Shown: positions 1-7,109 of the stretch, piece after piece | Layout of the letters: each line of letters opens with the position of its first letter | Numbering within the stretch: the first letter of the stretch is position 1 | DNA from: Balneolia bacterium | Lineage (GTDB): Bacteria > Bacteroidota > Rhodothermia > Balneolales > Cyclonatronaceae | Length of the DNA stretch: 12,886 bases | Reading direction: 5' to 3' | Assembly: GCA_003567135.1 (NCBI GenBank) | Contig: PXAI01000192.1 | Span: 1 to 12,886, forward strand | The notes under the pieces: model-generated | Seen by the model: only the letters and a program-made list of their open reading frames with translations | The model's database searches: none | Told to the model about the DNA's origin: nothing | Position numbers and translations under genes: made by a program

Positions 1-667
1 CGCCAACCAGCACGTCCGTCCATTTAACGTTGATATCCGGCAGCATTTTGTACATGATGGCGAAAAGGATGGTCGTAACGAGCAGATAGAAAATCGGGCT
101 CAGTGCATTCCAGACCTGCAGTGAACCGGGCAAAACGGGATCAACCGCGGATTCCATAATTGCCAGTACGGCATCGACAATTATAGTGGCACCGAGGGTG
201 AAGGAGAAGATCAGAATCAGAAGAAGTGCAAGTAGACGGTTAACAAGAAACGCATAAAAACCTTTGCCTTCCTTGGTTTTGATATTCCAGACCGTGTTCA
301 GCGATTCCTTGAGCTGCGTTACCACCGTAGTTGCGGCAAACAGGAGAATACCACCACCAATCAACGTAGCCGTAAGGCTTGTTTGATTATCATAAACGGA
401 TGAAACAAATCCTTCGATAGTTTTCGACAGATCTGCACCAAAGATTTCCTCCATATAATGGCTTAACTGACCCTGTGACGCCTGTTCGCCAAAAAACAAA
501 CCGGACACGGCTACAATGATAATGATGAGCGGCGCAAGACTGAAAATAGTGTAAAAAGCCAGGGCCGCAGAATGCATCATCATATTGTCATCTAACCATT
601 CCTTAACCGTTTCGATGATCAGGTCCTTGATGTCAACAAGAATATTGTACGCTTTTTTGAGGTTCAT
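1..667 (-). CDS. YihY/BrkB family inner-membrane protein (partial, C-terminus cut by window edge)
   Basis: The minus-strand frame from the ATG at 667-665 stays open to base 1 and gives 222 codons with no stop, so the C-terminus lies outside the window. The family (YihY/UPF0761, formerly 'ribonuclease BN'/BrkB) comprises multi-pass membrane proteins of uncertain function, usually about 280-330 residues, so perhaps a quarter to a third is missing. Visible hallmarks are an amphipathic N-terminus, the signature helix at about 31-57 (HSAALAFYTIFSLAPLIII), a helix at about 100-118, the LNTVWN motif at 123-128 after it, a helix at about 139-170, and a helix at about 189-206 followed by YKMLPD (206-211). 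The start overlaps the stop of the upstream PLP-enzyme gene as ATGA, which suggests co-transcription and coupled translation. No Shine-Dalgarno precedes the ATG. Family assignment is firm; substrate and role are unknown. Confidence 0.92.
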   Translation of the reverse strand, partial: MNLKKAYNILVDIKDLIIETVKEWLDDNMMMHSAALAFYTIFSLAPLIIIIVAVSGLFFGEQASQGQLSHYMEEIFGADLSKTIEGFVSSVYDNQTSLTATLIGGGILLFAATTVVTQLKESLNTVWNIKTKEGKGFYAFLVNRLLALLLILIFSFTLGATIIVDAVLAIMESAVDPVLPGSLQVWNALSPIFYLLVTTILFAIMYKMLPDINVKWTDVLVG

Positions 668-1875
668 GCAGATTTATCGATGGATGTCAATTCGGTGAAT
701 AATATAGCACAAGCTTTGTTCAGATCATCTTCATTGTTATATAAATGAGGCGATAACCGGAGTGAATCGTTCCTTATTGATACATACAGTCCGGATTCAG
801 CAAGCCTTTCGGCCAAATTTGTGTGTTTATACCGATCCGGAATCTTGAAGGATGATATGCCGGACAGGTTCTTTTGATCATCGAACGTATTCGGAATCAG
901 CCGGCCGTCTTCCCGGATGCTATTGATGAGATGTTTCGTATGTCTAATTATTTTTTGCTCAATAGCTTTCGTGCCTGCATCAAGAAATAATTTAAGTGAT
1001 TCGTTTAATCCGCGAACGCCCGGAATGGATATATTTCCTCCCGAAAATCGCTGCGCTCCCGGAGCCGGCGGCTGATCATAATTATGCATATCCCAGGGAT
1101 CTTCAACCGAAAGCCAGCCTTTTGAAGATATCTGAAGCTGATCCATAAAAGATTTCCTCATCCACAGAAAACCAATTCCCTGCGGCGCCATCAGCCATTT
1201 GTGTCCGCCTGCGCAAACGGCATCCGCCTGACAGAGCTCTGCATCAAAATGAAGCGCGCCAAGCGCCTGAATCGCATCCACTATAAAATAAGTACCGTTT
1301 TCCCGGCACAGTTTGCCGATTTGCTCCAGATCAGCCCGAAATCCGTTGTGATACTGTACCCCGCTGATGCTCAGCACTTTGGTCATTGGCGTGAGCGCAG
1401 CCTCAACATCCTCAGGAAAAATCCGGCCGCCATTTTCGGGCAGCCAGACGATTTCCGCGCCCTGACTTCTCTGGTTCATCCACGGATACACATTCGAGGG
1501 AAACTCCAGCGGATGAAGCAGAATCTGATCTCCTTTTTTCCAATCAATTCCGTTTGCAATCGTGTTCAGCGCATCGGTCGTGTTTTGGGTAAACGTGACC
1601 TGCTCCGGATCAGAAACGTTGATGAGTTCGGCAATTCGCTGTTTTGTCTGATTCAGAATCTCAAACTCATCATCAAAGAAATCGGGGATGCCGGAGTTTC
1701 TCTTTTTGAGATGATCATTCACCGCCTGAACGCCAGGAGTGGGGAGCGGCCCGACCGCAGCATGATTCAGATAGACGCCCTTGTTATTCAGGACGGGAAA
1801 AAGTGATCTGTATTTGGAAAAGTCGGTCAATCCGTTTTCTTGGGTTTTTAGGATGAATAAAATATCGTCGGACAT
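664..1875 (-). CDS. class V aminotransferase, PLP-dependent (not a canonical cysteine desulfurase)
   Basis: This 403-residue soluble fold-type-I PLP enzyme belongs to aminotransferase class V. Near the N-terminus is YLNHAAVGPLP (35-45), typical of the family's substrate-loop region. TQNTTDALN (97-105) is the cofactor-phosphate loop. VDAIQALG (199-206) supplies the Asp (D200) and Gln (Q203) that contact the pyridine ring and O3'. GGHKWL (223-228) contains the Schiff-base lysine K226. RLSPHLYN (373-380) supplies the arginine (R373) expected to bind the substrate carboxylate. The SufS/IscS cysteine loop expected around 335-345 reads LSGISSFK and has no cysteine, so classic persulfide-forming desulfurase activity is unlikely. 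Isopenicillin-N-epimerase-like or other class V reactions are possible, and the substrate cannot be told. The start at 1875 gives a normal family length. It is the first gene of a minus-strand pair with the YihY-like gene and diverges from dnaG. Confidence 0.92.
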   Translation of the reverse strand: MSDDILFILKTQENGLTDFSKYRSLFPVLNNKGVYLNHAAVGPLPTPGVQAVNDHLKKRNSGIPDFFDDEFEILNQTKQRIAELINVSDPEQVTFTQNTTDALNTIANGIDWKKGDQILLHPLEFPSNVYPWMNQRSQGAEIVWLPENGGRIFPEDVEAALTPMTKVLSISGVQYHNGFRADLEQIGKLCRENGTYFIVDAIQALGALHFDAELCQADAVCAGGHKWLMAPQGIGFLWMRKSFMDQLQISSKGWLSVEDPWDMHNYDQPPAPGAQRFSGGNISIPGVRGLNESLKLFLDAGTKAIEQKIIRHTKHLINSIREDGRLIPNTFDDQKNLSGISSFKIPDRYKHTNLAERLAESGLYVSIRNDSLRLSPHLYNNEDDLNKACAILFTELTSIDKSA

Positions 1876-1976
1876 ACTGAATACGTGCAGAATCAGTTAA
1901 AACTGCAATCGGGCGATAATTTGAGATTTAATTACGAAAAGAAAAAATATTAATCCGCGAACTCCTATTTTCAGGC
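1876..1976. promoter_or_regulatory. divergent intergenic region upstream of the class V aminotransferase gene and dnaG
   Basis: This 101-bp AT-rich gap separates two divergently transcribed genes, so it must hold promoters for both unless transcription comes from further away. I see a small inverted repeat CAGTT-AA-AACTG at 1894-1905 that could be an operator. TAATTTGA at 1917-1924 partly resembles the Bacteroidota -7 element TAnnTTTG, but it has no TTTG at the right distance. Neither promoter can be placed with confidence. There is no Shine-Dalgarno before either start. Confidence 0.4.
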
Positions 1977-3965
1977 ATGGAAAGAATCGTGCTTACAGAT
2001 CAGAAAAAGGAAGATGTGCGCCAGGCGGCGGATATCGTAGACGTCGTTTCTGACTACGTTAAGCTTAAAAAATCGGGCAGCAATTTTACGGGATTGTGTC
2101 CATTTCACAATGAAAAAACGCCTTCATTCAACGTAACGCCGCGTCTTGGTATCTACAAGTGCTTCGGCTGCGATGCCGGCGGGGATGTCTTCAATTTCAT
2201 TATGGAGATGGAGGGCGTCAATTTTATCGAGGCGGTAAAAACGCTGGCCGACCGGTACAATATTTCCCTGCCGACTAAAGAGGCAGATGACCGCTTTACC
2301 GAGCAAAACCGCCTGATTGAGGGAATCTATCACGCGCTTTCCTTTGCCGGTGTATTCTATCACCGAACACTTGCCGAAGATGATGACGCCAAAGAAGCGC
2401 GCCACTATTTCAAAAACCGCGGACTCAACACAGAAACGCTCAAGAAATATGGGCTGGGCTACGCGCCAGGCGGTTTCGATACGTTTTATAAGCATGCCAC
2501 AGAAAATGGAATCAACGAGGAATATCTTGTTGAGGCGGGGCTGATCAAGTACAGCGATCGCGATCAGCGGCCGTTTGATGTTTTTCGAGAGCGGATCATG
2601 TTCCCGATTTTTAATCCCGCCGGGAAAGTGATCGCGTTTGGCGGCAGAACGATGGAAAAGGGAAAAAATCCCAAGTACATCAACTCGCCGCAAACCAAGG
2701 TTTATAACAAAAGTGAGGCGATGTACGGGATTCATCTCGCCCGGCACGACATCCGCCGAAAAGACGGCGTGATTCTGGTTGAGGGCTATATGGACGTCAT
2801 TTCCCTGTATCAGCACGGCATTAAAAACGCGGTAGCCACGAGCGGAACAAGCATCACCACGCAGCAAATGCAGCTTATCAGCCGCTACTCGAAAAACCTG
2901 CTCATGGTTTACGATGCCGATCAGGCCGGACAAAACGCGATGATCCGCGGTCTTGAAACGGCGCTGACGCAGGGTCTGAACGTGCGGTTGATGCACCTTC
3001 CTGAAGGTGAAGATCCTGATTCATTTGTAAAGCAGTTCGGTGCGGAATCGTTTCACAGCTACGTACAGGATGAATCCCGTGATTTTATCTCATTCCTGAT
3101 TGAAAGCGCTGAAAAAAGCGGCGCCTGGAATGATCCGATGAGCCGCAAGGAGGAAATCTCCAGAGTACTCGGCTTCATTGCCAGCGTGGATGATGAAATC
3201 ATGCGCCAGACGCTCGTCGGGCATTTGAGTAAACTATCGGGAATCGGGGATCGTGCGCTTTTTAACGAGCTGGATGTCCGGCTGATGGAGAAAAAAGAGG
3301 AAAAGCAGCGTGATCTGGAGCGGGCGCGAAGACAGCGCGAACGTGAACAGGCACCTGACGTTTCTGCGGGTCAGCGTCCGGCCGGAGAACCACAGTTATC
3401 CGGCGTAAAACGACAGCCCGTCAGCAGGCCAAAAAAAAGGCCGGCGTACGAGCAGGAGCTCATCAGGCTGATGCTTGCCTACGAAGACGATATGGTCTAT
3501 TACGTGGGAAACAATGCGCACGAGGAAGAATTTGAGGATGAGGATTTAAGACGTTTTTATCAGGATTTGAAAAAGCGGTATCAGCACGAAGAGAAGATTT
3601 CGCCGGAAGTTTATACAAGGATGGATCATCCTTTTCCTCAGATTGTGAGCGAAGTGCTCATTGAAAAGCATACCGTAAGCGAACGCGGCAACGAGCTGAG
3701 GGAACTGATCATCCGGAAAGATGCCGATCCCTACGCAACCGCAAGAGGCGCGCTCAAAACGCTGAAAATTGCTTTTTTCAAGCGGAATCTGGAGGAGATC
3801 AGCAACAGAATATCCGAAGGAGGAATTTCGGATGAAGAAAGGAGAGAGGCCTACTCCGATCTGATGGAGACCAGGAAACAGTTATCAGAAATCGAAAAAA
3901 CGCCGGCCGATTATCTCTTCCCGGGAATTGATGAAATTGAGTCGGAAGAAGAGGAAACCGGATAA
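1977..3965 (+). CDS. dnaG: DNA primase DnaG
   Basis: This bacterial primase synthesises RNA primers at the replication fork together with the replicative helicase DnaB. Its 662 residues are in the normal range for the family. The N-terminal CHC2 zinc-binding domain is complete, with CPFHNEKTPSF (41-51) and KCFGC (61-65) giving ligands C41, H44, C62 and C65. The catalytic core has RERIMFPI (204-211), FGGR (221-224) and PKYINSP (232-238). The TOPRIM metal site shows EGYMD (E269-D273) and YDAD (D313, D315). A strongly charged linker (about 436-490) leads to a C-terminal region that should be the helicase-interaction domain, and the tail is acidic (IDEIESEEEE). The start at 1977 fits because the family pattern of a short N-terminal helix followed by 'ADIVDVVSDYVKL' begins directly after it. 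It is read divergently from the PLP-enzyme gene and is followed by a 316-bp repeat-bearing gap. Confidence 0.97.
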   Translation: MERIVLTDQKKEDVRQAADIVDVVSDYVKLKKSGSNFTGLCPFHNEKTPSFNVTPRLGIYKCFGCDAGGDVFNFIMEMEGVNFIEAVKTLADRYNISLPTKEADDRFTEQNRLIEGIYHALSFAGVFYHRTLAEDDDAKEARHYFKNRGLNTETLKKYGLGYAPGGFDTFYKHATENGINEEYLVEAGLIKYSDRDQRPFDVFRERIMFPIFNPAGKVIAFGGRTMEKGKNPKYINSPQTKVYNKSEAMYGIHLARHDIRRKDGVILVEGYMDVISLYQHGIKNAVATSGTSITTQQMQLISRYSKNLLMVYDADQAGQNAMIRGLETALTQGLNVRLMHLPEGEDPDSFVKQFGAESFHSYVQDESRDFISFLIESAEKSGAWNDPMSRKEEISRVLGFIASVDDEIMRQTLVGHLSKLSGIGDRALFNELDVRLMEKKEEKQRDLERARRQREREQAPDVSAGQRPAGEPQLSGVKRQPVSRPKKRPAYEQELIRLMLAYEDDMVYYVGNNAHEEEFEDEDLRRFYQDLKKRYQHEEKISPEVYTRMDHPFPQIVSEVLIEKHTVSERGNELRELIIRKDADPYATARGALKTLKIAFFKRNLEEISNRISEGGISDEERREAYSDLMETRKQLSEIEKTPADYLFPGIDEIESEEEETG

Positions 3966-4001
3966 TTCTGACCACGCAATAAGAATGAGACAATCGCGTA
4001 A

Positions 4002-4015
4002 CTGAATTCTGAATG
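4002..4015. repeat. heptamer repeat, two units (CTGAATT, CTGAATG)
   Basis: Two adjacent heptamers of the TTCTGAA family (same register, CTGAATT then CTGAATG) lie 36 bp after the dnaG stop. Alone they would be unremarkable. The same heptamer recurs at 6810-6838 and 9104-9167, in the other two large gaps. Confidence 0.55.
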
Positions 4016-4056
4016 TACAGCTGGTGGATGAATACGAAATCTGGCATGTTTTGTAC

Positions 4057-4100
4057 GTGCTGTAGTAGAGACGCGATGCATCGCGTCTCTACTACAGCAC
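4057..4100. repeat. 44-bp perfect palindrome
   Basis: Bases 4057-4100 are identical to their own reverse complement, with the centre between 4078 and 4079 in GATGCATC. Each 22-bp half begins GTGCTGTAGTAGAGACGCG, and pairing breaks at the next base on either side (C4056 against A4101). Transcribed RNA would form one long hairpin and the DNA could extrude a cruciform. Cores of the GTAGAGACGCG...CGCGTCTCTAC type are, from memory, common as dispersed intergenic palindromes in several phyla. That makes a multicopy repeat more likely than a single-site operator. It lacks a downstream T-tract. Confidence 0.93.
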
Positions 4101-4170
4101 ATGCGTTTTGCCGGCGTAAAAAATTCTAAGTGAAAAATCCGGCCGATATCTATTTGGCAAATATTTACAC

Positions 4171-4178
4171 TATATTTG
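4171..4178 (+). promoter_or_regulatory. candidate Bacteroidota-type -7 element for the MMPL gene
   Basis: TATATTTG matches the TAnnTTTG consensus at every fixed position. The nearest upstream TTTG (4153-4156) is only 14 bp away instead of about 19-21, so the -33 box is poor or absent. Initiation would fall near 4185 and leave a leader of about 95 nt before the ATG at 4282. Confidence 0.3.
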
Positions 4179-4281
4179 GTGCATTCAATATCAGACTTCG
4201 CATGTTTGGATGACCAGTATTAGTAACACCAAAAAAGCAACTGAACAGCAACATCAGAGCTGAAACTGACCCAACCTATTT

Positions 4282-6822
4282 ATGGATTTTATTCTAAAAC
4301 TTTTCAGGCCATTATTTCGATTTAATTACCGGTTTCCTGTTGCTGTAATTCTCATTTCGCTGGCCATCGCCGGCTTTTTTGCATGGAACGCGGTCAAGCT
4401 TACCGTTGATACAGATATTGCCAATTTACTGCCTGATACGCATCCCAGCGTAATTGCTCTCGATCAGCTTCGGGAGAGCGTGGGCGGTGAAACGGAAATG
4501 CAGGTCGTAATTCATTCACCTGATTTTGAGGCCAACAAGCGTTTTGCGGAAGCCCTGATTCCGCGAAGTATGGAGCTGATTTATCCCCGAACCGGTCAGC
4601 CCTATTTTTCGCGATACGAATACACCAGAGAAACCGAGGTTCTGAAGGATTATGCGCTGTATCTGGCCACCTCAACCGAGCTGGATGATCTCGAAGATTT
4701 TCTGCTGGATGAAATTGACCGTGCCGCTCAGGAGGCCAATCCGTTTTTTGTGGATTTTGATGATTTCGATGACGAGGATGAGGAAGAAGTCGGCGAGCCA
4801 GCGTTTATGGAAGCCTATCGCGATTTAATCCCAACCACCTATCCGATTAGTCCCGACAGCACCTCTCTTGTACTCAAGTTTTACCCAACCGGATCACGCT
4901 CAAACCTGCGTTTCCTCCGCAACATGTTCGATGATTACGAGCAGCTGATCGCCGAAATGGATCCGGCTTCCTTTCATCCGGAAATGATTGCGATGGGAGG
5001 CGGAAGGCTGGAAAGACACCTGATGGAAATCGACTCCATCATGAACGACGTGTTCAGCAGTTTTTCAGCGGGGATTTCATCCGTACTGCTTCTGGTGATG
5101 CTCTACTTTTTCTTCAAAACATGGTGGAATTACCGAAAGGGCAGTACCAAAGAGAAAGAAAAAGGGCTGTGGAGCCACGTGAAGCGAATACCGATTTCGC
5201 TTATTGTAATCGGGATACCGCTTGTCATCAGTTTGGCGGTTACGTTCGGTGTGGCGTATTTCGTGCTGGGCATGCTCAATACGATGACCTCTGTTCTTTT
5301 CGTAATTCTGTTTGGCCTCGGGATCGATTACGGAATCCACTTTTACGCGCGATATCTGGAAATAAGATCAGATGGAAAATCCGTTGAGGATTCGCTTGAG
5401 GCGACCTATTACAGCTCAGGCCGCGCCATTATGACCAGCGCCATCACCACAGCGCTCGCACTCTTTGTTCTGATTTACGCCGATTTCCGGGGATTTTCCG
5501 AATTCGGCTTTATTTCCGGCCTCGGAATCGTGCTGGCTTATTTTTGTATGATCTACGTGATGCCGGCGTTTCTGGTGATTCTTGAGCGCTATAACTGGAT
5601 ACTGATCAACTTTAATCAGCCCGGAACCGAAATAGTGAAAGAGGCTCCGCGCAGATATCCATTCGCCAAAACGATCGTGGCCGTTGGCGTGCTGATTATG
5701 GTTTTTGTGGGATTCAATACCGATAAGCTCAACTTCGAATATAATTTTTCTAATCTCGAACCCGAGTTTCCAGAGTACCGTGAATTCAGGCTTCTGAGCT
5801 ATCAGGCCGAGACCTCAACCAGACGAAATCCTGCTTATATAGTAGCAGATTCCTATGAAGAAATTGAGTTGATACTCGACCGCATCCGTGAAATCCGCGA
5901 TGAGAACGGGGAAGATACGCTCATTCTGGATGTGGAGGCATTGCAGGAGCGATTCCCGATTAACGAGGAGGCCGAACAGTACAAACTTGAACGGCTCGAG
6001 TTTATCCGCGAACTGCTGCAGGATCCGTTTTTGGTAGATGAGGTGGATGAAGACCTCGACCGCCTCAGGCGCGCCGCCCAGGCAACAGAACCGCTCGATT
6101 TTGACCGTTTACCGGGATATCTCACCGAACGTTTTCTGGATCGAGAAGGACAGATCGGCCGGTTTGTGATGATCTATCCAAATGAGTCGCTGGGCGACGG
6201 CCGCGTCTCCATTGCTTTTAAAAATGAAATCGGCGAAATCACCACCGCCGACGGCACCACGTACCACGCGGCCAGCACAAGTATTGTAGCCGCATCCATG
6301 CTCGATCTAATGCTTGACGAAAGTTTCGTCATGGTAATTGCCACCTTCATCATGATTCTGATCATGATGTACATCTCTTTCCGCTCATTCAGATGGACGC
6401 TCATCTCCATGCTGCCGCTGGTGGTCGGTTTATCGTGGCTGTTCTTCATTATGATCATTTTCGGCATCCAGTTCAACTTCTACAATCTCGTAACGCTGCC
6501 CGCCATTTTGGGTATCGGAAACGACAACGGTGTCCACCTCGCCAGCCGCTACCGCGAGGAGGGCCCCAAAAGCATGTGGAACGTCCTTAAAAGCACCGGA
6601 CAGCACATCTCCGTAGGATCATTCACCACCATGCTCGGTTTCGCCGGACTCCTGTTCACCGTCCATCCCGGACTATTCTCCATCGGCCTGCTCGCCGTAA
6701 TCGGTATTTTCATGACGCTGCTCTCCGCGCTCACGTTCCTGCCCGCGCTCGTTCAGGTTCTGGAAGACAGAGGGTGGATTAATTTTGATTCTGAATCCCC
6801 GGCGGGGGGAATTCAGAATTAG
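4282..6822 (+). CDS. MMPL/RND-superfamily transporter (COG1033-like exporter)
   Basis: This 846-residue membrane protein shows the duplicated RND layout of 1+5+1+5 helices. TM1 is at about 18-38, followed by a large periplasmic loop of about 40-255. TM2-6 lie at about 258-436, TM7 at about 463-478, a second loop follows at about 480-680, and TM8-12 lie at about 682-823. The two halves carry matching helix-4 motifs, GLGIDYGIHFYARY (345-358) and GIGNDNGVHLASRY (744-757). D349 and D748 are the likely proton-relay aspartates, and TM11/12 end in FLPAL (819-823). MMPL proteins export lipids or hydrophobic compounds, or move hopanoids, using proton-motive force; the substrate here cannot be read. 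The first loop has an acidic patch (157-172, with FDDFDDEDEEE). No membrane-fusion or outer-membrane partner is adjacent. The last codons and stop (GGIQN, TAG 6820-6822) lie inside heptamer-repeat sequence, so the C-terminal tail may be recent. Confidence 0.9.
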   Translation: MDFILKLFRPLFRFNYRFPVAVILISLAIAGFFAWNAVKLTVDTDIANLLPDTHPSVIALDQLRESVGGETEMQVVIHSPDFEANKRFAEALIPRSMELIYPRTGQPYFSRYEYTRETEVLKDYALYLATSTELDDLEDFLLDEIDRAAQEANPFFVDFDDFDDEDEEEVGEPAFMEAYRDLIPTTYPISPDSTSLVLKFYPTGSRSNLRFLRNMFDDYEQLIAEMDPASFHPEMIAMGGGRLERHLMEIDSIMNDVFSSFSAGISSVLLLVMLYFFFKTWWNYRKGSTKEKEKGLWSHVKRIPISLIVIGIPLVISLAVTFGVAYFVLGMLNTMTSVLFVILFGLGIDYGIHFYARYLEIRSDGKSVEDSLEATYYSSGRAIMTSAITTALALFVLIYADFRGFSEFGFISGLGIVLAYFCMIYVMPAFLVILERYNWILINFNQPGTEIVKEAPRRYPFAKTIVAVGVLIMVFVGFNTDKLNFEYNFSNLEPEFPEYREFRLLSYQAETSTRRNPAYIVADSYEEIELILDRIREIRDENGEDTLILDVEALQERFPINEEAEQYKLERLEFIRELLQDPFLVDEVDEDLDRLRRAAQATEPLDFDRLPGYLTERFLDREGQIGRFVMIYPNESLGDGRVSIAFKNEIGEITTADGTTYHAASTSIVAASMLDLMLDESFVMVIATFIMILIMMYISFRSFRWTLISMLPLVVGLSWLFFIMIIFGIQFNFYNLVTLPAILGIGNDNGVHLASRYREEGPKSMWNVLKSTGQHISVGSFTTMLGFAGLLFTVHPGLFSIGLLAVIGIFMTLLSALTFLPALVQVLEDRGWINFDSESPAGGIQN
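6788..6818. repeat. imperfect inverted repeat over the MMPL stop region
   Basis: ATTCTGAATCCCC (6788-6800) faces GGGGGAATTCAGAAT (about 6804-6818) across a 3-nt loop with one extra base in the right arm. The arms are built from one heptamer-family unit in each orientation joined by a C/G run. It would form a stable RNA hairpin just before the stop codon. There is no T-tract after it, so a terminator role is doubtful. Confidence 0.6.
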
Positions 6823-6838
6823 GGAATTCAGAATTCAG
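6810..6838. repeat. heptamer repeat run (AATTCAG type)
   Basis: Four near-consecutive heptamers run here: AATTCAG, AATTAGG, one extra G, then AATTCAG twice. AATTCAG is the reverse complement of CTGAATT, so this is the same repeat family as at 4002-4015 and 9104-9167. The run crosses the stop codon of the MMPL gene. Confidence 0.65.
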
Positions 6839-6870
6839 AATGGTTTTTTAGGATTTCGATTTTAGAGGTT

Positions 6871-6971
6871 ATTGGTGGACTGAAGTCCACTGCTGCCGAT
6901 AAGATTTGAGCTGATGGTGTATTGGGAGACAGGCGTATCGACAGGGCCGGTTTCAACCGGTCACGGGCGAT
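6871..6971. repeat. 101-bp direct repeat, copy 1
   Basis: This matches copy 2 (7009-7109) at 93 of 101 positions without gaps. It contains two hairpin-capable palindromes: GTGGACTGAAGTCCAC (6875-6890) and CCGGTTTCAACCGG (6947-6960). Copy 1 retains both palindromes. Confidence 0.95.
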
Positions 6972-7008
6972 TGCCGGATATTCCGCGAATATGGACGTCA
7001 CTGTATAA
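6972..7008. repeat. 37-bp spacer between the direct repeats, with a small hairpin
   Basis: The spacer contains ATATTC-CGC-GAATAT (6978-6992), a 6-bp stem with a 3-nt loop. It makes the repeat period 138 bp. If the true repeat unit is larger than 101 bp, this segment would belong to it. Confidence 0.5.
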
Positions 7009-7109
7009 ATTGGGGGAATGAAGTCCACTACTGCCGATAAGATTTGAGCTGATGGCGCGCCGGGAGACAGGCGTATCGACAGGGCCGGTTTCAACCGGTC
7101 ACGGGCGAT
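7009..7109. repeat. 101-bp direct repeat, copy 2
   Basis: Same length and orientation as copy 1. The left palindrome is damaged (GGGGGAATGAAGTCCAC no longer pairs well), while the CCGGTT-TC-AACCGG palindrome (7085-7098) is intact. Five of the eight differences from copy 1 fall within six bases (7056-7061), all A/T in copy 1 and G/C in copy 2, creating GGCGCGCC. Confidence 0.95.

Larger units (their letters stand above)
3966..4281. other. 316-bp repeat-bearing intergenic region, dnaG to MMPL transporter
   Basis: I see no gene here. From left to right it holds a degenerate heptamer pair (4002-4015), a 44-bp perfect palindrome (4057-4100) and an AT-rich segment with a -7-like element (4171-4178). 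Short open frames crossing the palindrome are accidental, since their codons come from the repeat itself. No T-tract follows the palindrome, so a classic intrinsic terminator for dnaG is not evident. Confidence 0.7.

Noticed and set aside
1201..1806. 201-codon plus-strand open frame inside the class V aminotransferase gene
   Set aside because: It is antisense to the PLP-site motifs, has no domain, and is explained by the real minus-strand gene.
664..1875. Annotation as cysteine desulfurase (SufS/NifS)
   Set aside because: The catalytic cysteine loop is not present and no suf or isc genes are adjacent.
2124..2996. 290-codon minus-strand open frame inside dnaG
   Set aside because: It is antisense to the zinc and TOPRIM motifs of DnaG and has no recognisable domain of its own.
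4057..4100. Intrinsic terminator for dnaG
   Set aside because: The stem is perfect, but there is no loop and no T-tract after it, and it lies 91 bp beyond the stop. It fits a dispersed palindrome better, though some effect on transcription is not excluded.
6871..7109. Possible CRISPR array
   Set aside because: There are only two repeat units, each 101 bp long with a single 37-bp spacer, and no cas genes. CRISPR repeats are about 23-50 bp in longer series.
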